This document shows, one piece after another, positions 12,349 to 22,308 of a DNA stretch of 64,000 nucleotides. The notes beneath the pieces are model-generated. The model did not search any database and had not been told where the DNA came from. It saw nothing but the letters and a program-made list of their open reading frames with translations. How positions within the stretch are numbered: the first letter of the stretch is position 1; each line of letters opens with the position of its first letter. Source of the stretch: Papiliotrema nemorosa (taxonomy: Eukaryota; Basidiomycota; Tremellomycetes; Tremellales; Rhynchogastremaceae); assembly GCA_032158125.1 (NCBI GenBank), contig JASKOT010000023.1:1-64000 (forward strand), given 5' to 3'. A program made the translations under genes and the position numbers.

Positions 12349-12377
12349 GGTGGCAAAAATCACCGGTGGGTGGCAAA
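12349..12377. promoter_or_regulatory. Pair of GGTGGCAAA (PACE-type) elements between divergent genes
   Basis: The nonamer GGTGGCAAA occurs at 12349-12357 and again at 12369-12377, exactly 20 bp apart and in the same orientation. It is the proteasome-associated control element bound by Rpn4 in budding yeast. Here it lies about 100-130 bp before the SF3A1 ATG and about 90-115 bp before the GBD/FH3 ATG. The exact match is seen directly; binding by an Rpn4-like factor is inference. Confidence 0.5.
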
Positions 12378-12478
12378 AGTGCCACATTGAGTATATCACC
12401 GGTTATCACCGTTCATCTCTTACACCTTGTAGGGCGAGGGTCGACTATTGTTGATATATCCTACAGACACCATCAACG

Positions 12479-14862
12479 ATGCCGGCACTCAACCTCCCCA
12501 AACCCGTCAATACGTACGCGGGTGAGGACGAGTTGCGAAAATCGACCGCGAACGGGTCGACAAATGGGACGAACGGCGAGGCAGAAGTCGGAGGCGACGA
12601 AGGGGAATATGTCGCGCCGAAGCCTAGTGATAGATTCAAGGCGGGATTGATCTACCCTCCAAGAGAAGTCAGGAGTGAGTTGAGATCATGCTCCATTCTG
12701 CGTCACAAATTCACCATCAGACATTGTCGACAAGACCGCTTTGGCCATCTCCAAGTCACCCACACCGCACTTGCTCGAAGACAAGATCCGAGAACGTCAA
12801 AAGGCCGATCCCAAATTCGCCTTTATGCAAGAAGATGACCCGTTCCACCAGTACTACAAGTATATGAAAGAACGGGTCGCGGAGGATGTCGAGAGTGTGA
12901 AAAAGGAAATGGCGATTGCGACGGGGACGACTGCTCCTGGAGTGGAAGTTCAACAGGCCGAGGAGGAAATGGCGGGAGGGTATATTCCGAAACCTGCAGA
13001 ATTCAAGGTCGACTTGCCGGGAGTCACAGCTCAGGATCTGGATATTCTTCGATTGACGGCGCTGTTCCACGCTAGGAGAGGGAGGTCGTTCTTGTCTTCG
13101 TTATCAATCCGCGAAGGAAGGAATTTCCAGTTTGATTTCTTGAGGCCGACACACTCGCTCTACGGTTATTACAACAGGATGGTGGAATCTTATCAGAAGA
13201 TCATGCAGCCTCCACCTGGACTGATTGAGACCTTGATCAAGGAGAGCAACGATCCGGATCTCAAGTGGAAGACATTGGAGGATGCACGAAAGAGGACAGA
13301 GTGGGAGAGGGGAAGGAGGAAGAGAGAAGATGTGGAAGCAAAGGAAAGAGAGGCGGAGACTGCGGCGTACCTCGCTATCGACTGGCAAGACTTTGTCGTG
13401 GTGGAAACAATCGAATTTACGCAGACTGACATGGATCTGGAACTCCCTCCACCGACATCAGTAGAGAGGCTCAAGACGATGAGTATGGCAGAGAAGAGGA
13501 TGGCGTCGATGGTCATGGAAGAGACGGGAGCGGGACCTACTGGTGGAGATTTGCTGTTACCGCCTGGCGGCGCAGCCCAGGAAGAGATGGAGATCGAAGA
13601 CGAAGAGGAAGAAGAGGCTAAGACATTACGTATCAAAGCAGAGAAGGAGCAACAGAGAGCGAGGGAGGTGCAAACGGCGGCATTGCAGTCAAAGGGTATC
13701 AAGATCAAGAAGGATTACGTCGCAAAAGGTGAGAATGCACTTTCCTCGGATTGGATGTAGCTCACATGTAGGTATCAACCGAACGGTGGAAAAACAAATG
13801 GGCAAGTGTCCCTATTGTGGCCAATCTATACCCGAAGACGAACTCAGCGAACATATCCGAATCGAGCTACTCGACCCGAAATGGAAAGAGCAAAAGCGAA
13901 TACTCGATATGCGTCGTGCTCAAGCAAACCAAATGGTGCCTGGTGCAGATGTGTCAGCATCGCTCAGGAATCTGGCTGCTGCGCGTACTGATTTGTTCGG
14001 AGACGAGTCGGACGAGGCGGCAAGGAAAGCGCGAGAGGAGGAAGAGCTCAAACAACGACGAGCGAGGGAGAAGATTATCTGGGATGGTCATACCAATTCT
14101 GCTCAAAAGACGACAGATACCTTCCAATCGACCTTCACGCTGGAGGAGCAAATCCGAAAGATCCACTCGACATCTGGCTTGGGTCACGACGCTCCAGCAA
14201 ATGCTGCTGGACCACAAGCTGGACCTGGTATAGTTCCCAGTGCTCTGCCCAATCACGCAAATCTCCCTCCGGCTCTTGCTGCTTCTTTGCCCAAACCGGG
14301 AGGCGGATCAGCCTACGCCGGCGCAACCATCTCGGCCGCACCGACCGGTCCATCGACTCACGAATACATCTCCGCCCCTTCATCTACCCCCTTCCCTGCT
14401 GTTGGCGCTTCCGGACCTTCCGTTCATCCAGCACGCATGGCACAAATGTCCGCTCCACCTCCCGTCGCGGGTCAAGTTCACGCTCGAGATCCCGACGAAC
14501 AAACCGAACGTCCAGTATTCAAGCGACCCAAGATCGACAAACTCCCTTACCCGCAAATGTATTCTGAAACCGACTGGCTATCTCTCCATCCGGATCCTAT
14601 CACTCTATCGGTTCAATTACCCGATATGCCTGATAAACCCGAATGGAAACTGAACGGATCGATCATCGCCGTACCGGATCTTCCAGTCTCCTTCACATTT
14701 GGAACTGTTCGAGAGAGGATAAAGCGGGCGGTAGATGCTGATTTGCCGATAAGTAGGTTGAGGCTGGATTACCTGGGTAAAGTCATGAACAATGGACATA
14801 CTCTGGCGAGTATGAATCTGGATGACGGAGATCTGATCGTCATGGCAGTGAAGAAGAAGTAG
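12479..14862 (+). CDS. SF3A1: Splicing factor 3A subunit 1 (SF3a120/Prp21), 764 aa
   Basis: Join 12479..12674, 12721..13728, 13772..14862 with introns of 46 and 43 nt. Domains in order: first SURP module (NIVDKTALAIS... DDPFHQYYKYM, about residues 68-125), second SURP module (ILRLTALFHARRGRSF... SLYGYYNRM, about 180-230), an acidic and Lys/Arg-rich coiled region, then KMGKCPYCGQ-type and DERLRI-type linker elements around KCPYCGQSIP. A long Ala/Pro-rich linker leads to a C-terminal ubiquitin-like domain (about 670-764) ending DDGDLIVMAVKKK. SF3A1 with SF3A2 and SF3A3 forms SF3a of the U2 snRNP, needed for pre-spliceosome assembly in the nucleus. The UBL contacts U1 stem-loop 4 in humans. Length and order match the animal/basidiomycete form, which is longer than yeast Prp21. 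Confidence 0.96.
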
Positions 14863-15057
14863 GAGTAGGAGTATCATGTATCTGACGACACGTGTAGGCA
14901 TTAATGCATGATATGAAATGTCGTTTACGAGCGAGGTCGATCGTCTAATGATACAAACAGGCAAGATACTTTTATCCAGACGCCCTTTCTCATGTACGAG
15001 TTGTTCACATAAGGTGTCTCGTTCGTTCTAGCCAGAACTCCGCCTGAAACACACCAT

Positions 15058-16866
15058 CTATCTGTGCCGCTCGAGTGCATCATCCAACACCGTCCGGAAG
15101 AATGGCAGATGTACGTGGACTGTCGCTCCATTGTGCATCATCCCAGGGTTCTGTTCTCCCGGATGTGCTTCCCATTCTTGTTGCGTCAAGACTGTATCGT
15201 TTCGCTGGAGCATTAATATCGCTCCAAGTAAGTGGGTGGGGAAAAGGAGCCAAACATACCACGGCATAGTAGGAATGTCCCAGAGCGGCGGCTATCGACT
15301 GATAGTCACGCAAAAATGATGTCGGGTGGAAGAGCTGAGACATCAGCCCACTTTCGTGGTTCCTGTCCCCAGACTCGGCATACCTCGATCAGTGTAGATT
15401 GAGACGGCATCCACATTTCGTGCGTTAGGCCATTCCCATGTATCCCCACCATGATCTGTCGTTAGTGTTTGCAACCCATGCGCTAAACTTGGCGAGGTGA
15501 TTCCACCCGCCTACTCGCTGGAGCCACTCACATCGGCATAAGCGACCTTTTCAATCTGTTGATGAGGCGTCCAATCTTCCAACAACACATGTTCAAATTC
15601 CATCCGACCTTGATCCCTCACCTCGCCGAATAGGTCCAAAAGCGCATCATGCGTTTCGTTCGGTAACCTCCTATCCGTATTTTGCCTATCGATATATAAC
15701 AATTTCGGCAGTCGATCCTCTGATGTGGGGGCATGTATGTGGTATGTATCCAAAAGGGCTTTGCGCGCGGGTTCAAAGAAGTGTATAGGGGGGTTGGCCT
15801 CGAAGATGGGTAAAAGCATCTTGTTCCATTGTTCCGCTACGGGGTTGTGTCGATGTGTCGCCCATCGATCTATAATTGCGACTTGAAATCAGCATTATCC
15901 CAAATACGCAAATGAGCCGTCTAGTGCCCAGATCAGGGTTTTCGACTCACTCTTCTCAAAGAAAGCCCAGGCATGTCCATCTTCGCCCAACCTAGCCCAC
16001 TGATCCTCCGTGATAACCCTCTCCATACTCTCCCCCCAAATCCCCTTGACTGCCATCTCGTTCATCCCGAATCTATCTCTCCAATTCCCATCCCAAGCCA
16101 TGAGCAGTCGGTCAGGCACACCTACCAATCCAGCGGTTGCAAGGGCCGCTAGACCCGCGACAATGTTCTCAGCTGCAAAGTGGTAATAATGCCATAGACC
16201 AGACCATCCCGCTCGACTGTTCTCGTTCAGCCATACTACGCATCAGCCCGTACTCTACTCTGACCCCCTGGGCATCTTATCCGATGGGTGTTATTATGGA
16301 CATACAAGTTGAACCCTTGAAGCAGAGGTCGGGCACCGACACGGGCGTGGACAGGCCAAGTTCCAACTTTGCGGGAGCGCTCAGCACCTCGGATTGGGTG
16401 GGTAAACCGTCGGTATGCGGATTATAGAAATCTCAACAAGTCAGCAGGAAGCTCATATAACCACGATGCAATGTCGACACACAGAAAGTTTCGTTTCGGA
16501 ACCACACATTCTGAAAGACCAAGAATCCCGGTACACCTCCCAATACTTCAGTCGTCAATCCCTTGGTCGAGCTGCAACCCCGTATCTAGCATATCAGCTT
16601 CAATACACAAAGGCCCCTGAGTTCATGATCATGTTGAGTGCGGAAATTTGCGCGAGATCACTCACTGGGTCGCGGGATAGGAGAGATTGTGGGACATCAT
16701 GGAAGAATACCAGTATCCCCAAGATCAATAATCCCACTGGCCATTAGCGAAAAGCATCCACACAAATCGCCTTGAACGCACCTGCTACGCGCAGAAAGAG
16801 CTTGTTGTGGATGTAAGGCGCCTTGTCGAGCAGCGATACATAACCCTTTGAAGCTGGGTTCCACAT
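15058..16866 (-). CDS. GT61-family glycosyltransferase, type II membrane protein, 433 aa
   Basis: Minus-strand join of nine exons: 16866..16782, 16736..16666, 16585..16483, 16431..16306, 16235..15951, 15869..15532, 15455..15384, 15334..15260, 15204..15058. All phases agree. A 28-residue cytosolic tail precedes one membrane anchor (VGLLILGILVFFH), giving a Golgi-type topology. The lumenal part has FQNVWFRNETFYFYN, GLWHYYHFAAEN, a YIDR block and IMVGIHGNGLTHEMWMPSQ. The last is the GxHGxGLT motif of GT61/DUF563 enzymes. The family includes beta-1,2-xylosyltransferases and EGF-domain O-GlcNAc transferases. A role in N-glycan, capsule or cell-wall glycan xylosylation is plausible here but the sugar donor cannot be read from the sequence. 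It is clearly recognisable only after splicing. Confidence 0.85.
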
Positions 16867-17303
16867 GGAGTACCGGATGGGTGGATTGACAATAACAAAC
16901 AACAATCCACTGGATGATCCGAAAAATCACCAGTCCATCTTTGCCGCCTACATCTTCTTCACCCTTGGCCTCGCGAGCCCGTCACTCGTACTGATGCATG
17001 CTGCTTCGAGTGCAGTGCTAACATGATGATTGAGATCGACATCTGAACTGATTACTCTGAAAGTGTAACCCCAACATCACTGAACTGCGGATCGAAGACC
17101 TCGCAGTCGCTGCGAATGGTCCTATATTAGACAAGCCTAGCCGGAAGCCCTGCGACGATGGCCTTCTCATGGTACCGCGAAGCTCAGCTCCACGTGATCA
17201 GTTCAGTATGAGAAAGCTGCAATGCATTGCACATCCGAAGCGGGACTACCATTCTTCCAGGGTTCAACAAGCACCCCAACGAGACTTTGCTACAAACAAT
17301 ACC
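16867..17303. other. Intergenic sequence between GT61 and the sugar transporter
   Basis: This holds the 5' flank of the GT61 gene and the 3' flank of the transporter. A CACGTG E-box lies near 17192. No gene was recognised. Confidence 0.4.
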
Positions 17304-19213
17304 CTAAGCTACGGCGCTTCGCTCCGCATTGACCTCTGTCGACTGGAACTTTCTGGGTGAGATACCTCGGTGATACAACTCGTCGATGTCGGCATACGAT
17401 TTCTGCTTGGTTTCCGGGACGAAGAAGTACGAAAAGGCGGCAAAGATGACTGTCAATCCGGCAAAGAACCAGCATGCCCTTGTTCCCCATCCTGCACCCG
17501 CTGGAGCAGCCTGAAACATGTAAGGAACGGTGAAGAGGAAGATCCAACCGAGGACATAGTAGACCATGAAGCCCAACGACTGGGTCTTTGATCGGAGTCG
17601 GACAGACGAAATCTCGATAGACAGGGCGAATGACGGTGCAGAGGTGGAGAATTGAGCGGTGGAAACGGCCGCGTTGAACAGGATGGCAGTAACAATCTTG
17701 CCAGTCTTGGATTGAGCGTAGTGGAGACCACCAATGAGAACCATGACTGCGGCGTGGAAGAGGGATCCCCAGATGATGGTGTTTCGTCGACCGAGCTTTT
17801 CCAGGAAGTACGATGCGGTGATACAGAAAATGCAACCGAGACCGAGGAAAGCCAGGGAAATGCTCGAGACGGTGCTGAAGGCGATACCAGTTTGAGAACT
17901 GCACCATGAGCAAGGACAGCTGCGGAAGTTCTTGTTCTCTTACAGGAAGTAGAGACCGTTGGACAAGAGAGAAACACCGCTGAACTGGGCACCAGACAGC
18001 AGGGCGATCACGGTGAACGTCCTCTTTCGGTCGACTCCCTTGAAGCACTCGAGATAGCTGTCGCTTTGAGATTGAGCTTCTTCGATACTGGCAGCAACGG
18101 AAAGTTGAACTCCGGCCAATCGAACGAGATCTTGTGCTTCATCCTCCATGGGTCGGATTCGTCGGAGCGATTTCAGTGCGACCTCGGGCTTACCAGTTTT
18201 GACGAGCTGAGTGGGTGACTCGGGGGCGTAAAGCACGAGAGGGATAGCGATAGTAGGTAAAACCCATTGGACTGCAGATCAGACCATTTACCCACCAAGC
18301 AGGGCGTGCCAAACTTACGGGCAAAGATGAGCTTCCAGCTTCCCCATTCTGAAGTGACATTTCCGATGACACTCGGGGTGGAACCAATGGCGATACCGGC
18401 AATGATACCAATGATGGGTGTGGCAGCAAGACACGACATGGCGGTCGCTCGAGTCCTAGGGCCCAGCACTTCCGAGATGTAACCAGCAGAGATGGCGACA
18501 AACATTCCCATGGACTGAGGATTTCAGTCTTGCGATACAGTTTGTAGTGTAGAACTCACAATACCGTTCAAGAGCTTTCCGAAAAGCAGCATAAGCCGGT
18601 TGTGAGCGAACACTTGCAAGAAGATGCTGCCGATGGAAAAGACACATCCGCCCAGTTGAGCGTATCGATAACCCACTCGATCGGTGACGGCACCAGTGAT
18701 TCCTGAACCGATCGCATTACCCAGAGAAGTGGATGCGTTCCACAGACCCAGCCAGAGTGAAGGGACGTAGAGAGATTTCGTTGTCGGGTTGAATGCTCCG
18801 AATTTAAGCAAGAACTACACAGTCAGTTTATCCCGCGGAAGTCACGGGTGGAACATACAGCGGGCATGTTTCTGCCATATCAGCTTCGGCTCATATGGTA
18901 ATTAAGGCAGCACTCACACTGCAATGTTCGCAGCACCATTATCGAAACCTTGTCCCATGGCAGGGAACAAGTAGGCCAGACAAAAGAGGAGACCCCACCA
19001 TTCCATCTTGAAAGCGCTGGAAGGTCGCATCAACTTGTCCTCCTCGGCGACATTGACGGCCTTTGCCAACAGAGCTGGGGAAGGCGACATGGGCATAGCG
19101 GCCAGTGTGGCCGAAGAATGAGGTTGAGCATGATCCGGAGATACCTTGTCGGTAGATTCGACATGTTCCAATTGAGTCTCGTTCTTCGCAAAGTCTTCTT
19201 CTTGATACGACAT
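17304..19213 (-). CDS. MFS sugar transporter (alpha-glucoside/oligosaccharide permease type), 560 aa
   Basis: Minus-strand join 19213..18918, 18871..18859, 18814..18560, 18514..18319, 18271..17944, 17898..17304; the second exon is only 13 nt. The cytosolic N-terminus (about 70 aa) leads into twelve predicted helices. Family marks: DRVGYR after helix 2, GxxISEVLGPRTRATA after helix 4, PESPTQL before the central loop, and a PETKQKSYADIDELY end. The PESPTQL and PETK...DIDELY pair is typical of fungal maltose/alpha-glucoside permease-like sugar:H+ symporters. It sits on the edge of three glycosidase genes and a transcription factor, suggesting uptake of the sugar or glycoside they act on. The upstream region carries a degenerate tandem array at 19457-19652. 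Confidence 0.88.
18859..18871 (-). other. 13-nt microexon of the sugar transporter
   Basis: The exon AAACATGCCCGCT lies between a GGCAG acceptor and a GTATGT donor, with flanking introns of 46 and 44 nt. It supplies NMPA-like residues between ANIAV and FLLKFG and keeps phase. Confidence 0.7.
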
Positions 19214-19456
19214 GATGTCTCGGTTCACTTTTGCGCTAGGGCAATATTACACCTCGGGATAGTGGAGAATAGAGTGGATTGTTGTGGTGACCCGCAACAT
19301 TTGGGCTCAACAGTGTGGGTAGATATACTAATTTAGGATGCATAGCAGATCTCGGGTGCATACAAGCAAATGTCCAGGTATGAGAGGTGGACAGAGTGGA
19401 CGGCGATAATGATATCCCGGTGGACGCGAGGACCGTCCATTCTGCACGTGGCACCT

Positions 19457-19652
19457 GGATTAAATCTCGTCGCAACTTGGTTAAATCTCGTCAAGCTGGA
19501 ACCGATTTGGATAAATCCCGTTGAATCGTGATAGATCCACCCGACCGAGGACGAATCCCGTCACTCGGGGATGGATGTCCTTAGTGGTTGGATGAACCTT
19601 GTCAATCGGGGATGAATCCCTCCAAAGGGGAATCCATCACGTCAATCGAGAG
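19457..19652. repeat. Degenerate tandem array of about nine ~21-bp units
   Basis: Units resembling GGGATGAATCCCGTCAATCG recur every 19-30 bp, for example near 19457, 19479, 19509, 19530, 19549, 19567, 19589, 19609 and 19630. The GAATCC or AAATC core and a following CGTCAA or CGTCAC are best kept. It lies about 250-440 bp upstream of the transporter ATG. It could be an operator array or a decayed minisatellite. Confidence 0.6.
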
Positions 19653-20193
19653 CAGCTGAACAATGAAAACTGATGCGCAATCTCTAAGTGGCGCAGTACA
19701 TGGTATCTCGTGGTTCAGATGATGATGCTTCCTGCAGGTGGCGATGGGCATCTGATCTTCCTCGATCCGCCACGAGTGCCTCGAGGATGACTGCCCCGCG
19801 GTTCACGGTACCACAGACAGAACTTGTAATGGCATCTGTCAATATTCTCATCATTGATTCACCGGCCGATCCGGAAGCCTTCTGCTCCGAGAAGTTGAGC
19901 GTGACCACTAGATTCGTAGTCGTCCCGGCTGTGCACAGTAAATCGCCTCCCTCCACCGTAGTCAGCCCGTCGTGGACGAGGTCAGAAAGTCAGACTGCGG
20001 AGTGATGCGCTCTTCAAGGCATGGGTGGACGGCAAGCGGGAGTATAGCGATGTAACAATGTAATGCATCTCATGTGGCTGCGGGTCACTGAGACCGTCCA
20101 ACACGGTGATCCGACTCCACATGCGCGGAACTGACTCAATGCGAGGTCGCATCGAGGGAGAACCACCGCTGCGAGCCCTCACATTGCCGTCCA
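19653..20193. other. Intergenic sequence beside GH43; one unexplained minus-strand frame
   Basis: A 90-codon minus frame (19684-19956, containing GGDLLCTAGTTTNLVVTLNF) reads plausibly but matches nothing I know, and a plus-strand frame covers the same bases. I do not call it a gene. It is 3' of the GH43 stop at 20194. Confidence 0.3.
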
Positions 20194-22041
20194 CTACACT
20201 CCTCCTTCCAGCTCGGCTGTCCACTTGACATCGCGGAAGAAAGCAGGTGTGAGGCAAGGCCACTGATTCGTACCCTGAGCGAATAGACCGAAGTGCGTGC
20301 CAACGTTCCGAGCAGAGTCGGCGTGGGATTTGCGGATGATACAGGCGGCAGGGATACCTTTCGCCAAGACGAACTGTCCATCTTTCTCCCGAAACGAAAG
20401 CGCGTAATGGGTCGGGGTAGCTTCGATCCGAAGAGTCAGCTCTTCTTCGCCTCTCAGAGGGAACAACTCGGTCTGGCAAAGTCAGCGAACCGGTCCGAGT
20501 ACCGCGACGGAGAAGTCTCACCGAGAAGTCTTCGAGCCCTACATCACGCCACTTGGCCTTCATCTTTGGACCATCGTCCGACGAAACCTTGGTCAAGCTC
20601 GCATATGCGGATCGAGACCACCAGACTACGATTCCTGCCTCTTCGTTTTCGTTCGCAGCGAAGTCAAGCTTGACTTCCCATACGCCTATGAATGCAGTCT
20701 GTTTCTGAAAGACCGCAGCGGGGCATTCGTCTACGTTGATTGTGTATGGTGTACCCCATAGAGCCAAGGAACCTGGTCGCAAGTCAAGAGACCAATCTTT
20801 GGCCATCGGTGTTCTGAGAAAGTACCACCCTAGGGGGATAGCTTCAATGTCAGTCGTTGTCCGAGCAGGTCTCGCCAACACTCACCTTTGGAGGGCTGGA
20901 AAGGGTACTCCTCCGTGACTTCCCTCTTGCTCCTGACAAGGACGTCAGTCCCCTCGATTCCGATTGGAAGTCTTCGATTGATCAATGGCCATCCGTCCTT
21001 CCACTCAACAGGTGCAAGGAATGTCTCCCTCCCAAGCTGACTCCATCCTCCGGCATCGTCATATCTCCCATTTCGGACGCCCAAAAAGACAGTCCACCAA
21101 TCTCCATTCTCCCCTTGTACGAGGTCCAAATGACCAGTCTGTTGGATCTCTCTGTGTTCTCCGTTGAAGAGAATAGGATTGACACCTTCAGGAGGTTCTT
21201 CCCATGGTCCAAAAGGGCCTTGAGTCGACTTGAAGATCCATTCTTGATGGTTCTGCTCTGTCCCGCCTTCGGCGGTGAGAAGGTAATATACCCCATCTTT
21301 CTTGAATATATGCGAGCCCTCAGCAACTCCGGAGCCGTGATGCGACTGCCGGATGAGTTTGGGCCGTGTCAAGGATTTTCCGCTTTCAAGGTCGATTTCC
21401 AGGACGTAAACTCCTATACCGATACCTCCGCCTGCTACCATGTGTGAGGGAAGGAGTGTTGTCATGGAGAGATAGACCCGATCATCGTCGTCAAAGAAGA
21501 GCTGTCGTATCAGCTGCCACCCCCTTACTTCTATAATTTGGCTCACGTCCTGGTCGATCCCACAGGTATCAAAGTAGACCGGTTCGCTCCAGCTTCCTGG
21601 TTTCCTGATATCGTCCGTCCAGACGTAAAAGCCTCTAGGGCCGATCACGCCCTTGCCCATCAGTACATGACTTGTATCTCTCCCTGGAATGGCACGTACT
21701 TTCCTGAAGTTGTCCATGTTTGGTACACGATAACAAGCCGTGCAAGCCAAATAGTACCTGCCCTTCCATTTCCTCAGACTGGGCGCAAAGATCCCTCCTC
21801 CACTCTCCACAGTCCGCATATTGAGCTGTGAAGGTCTGTCCAACGCATGTCCCGTCAACTTCCAATTGATGAGATCTGTCGAGTGATAGATGGGTAATCC
21901 AGGAAAGTACTCAAATGTCGAGGTGACCAAAAAATAGTCAGAGCCGTCGCGGATGAGCGTCGGATCTGGGTTGTGACCGGGTATGATGGGATTTCTGTAT
22001 GGCATTTGGGATGGAGACAGCACACGCCGACGCTTTGACAT
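20194..22041 (-). CDS. GH43 family glycosidase (beta-xylosidase/alpha-L-arabinofuranosidase type), 580 aa
   Basis: Minus-strand join 22041..20886, 20829..20522, 20472..20194. The N-terminal five-bladed propeller starts YRNPIIPGHNPDPTLIR, where the D of NPDP is the expected catalytic base of GH43. GIDQDV... and GVAEGSHIFKKDGVYYLL follow, the E of AEGSH being the expected general acid. HREIQQTGHLDLV closes the active-site region. The C-terminal ~200 residues form the beta-sandwich common in GH43 xylosidases (GVWEVKLDF, AGIVVWW). There is no signal peptide: the protein starts MSKRRRVLSP or, if the second Met is used, MPYRNP. An intracellular enzyme releasing xylose or arabinose from imported oligosaccharides is inferred. 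It is co-directional with the transcription factor and GH78 upstream. Confidence 0.92.
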
Positions 22042-22308
22042 GTAACAGCGATGTCTAGATGAAGATGGGGACTACATGTCCAATGCATATATAGAGGTTG
22101 CATCATTCTTGGAGGCCATCTACGAGGACCTGTCGGGTGGAGGTGCTCGGAGGAATAAGCCTGAGGACGCACGTCCGCATTGCAAAGCCGGTCTCAACCG
22201 CTTCACATCGTCATGTACATTACTCGTACTCTATACAACTAGGCCATACGGATCATGATGGCAGCAACACGCGTATTGTACAGGCAGCGACTCCACCGGA
22301 CATTTGCG

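Noticed and set aside
19684..20005. Overlapping frames on both strands beside GH43
   Set aside because: Neither matches a family and each mirrors the other; no splice signals tie them to a gene.
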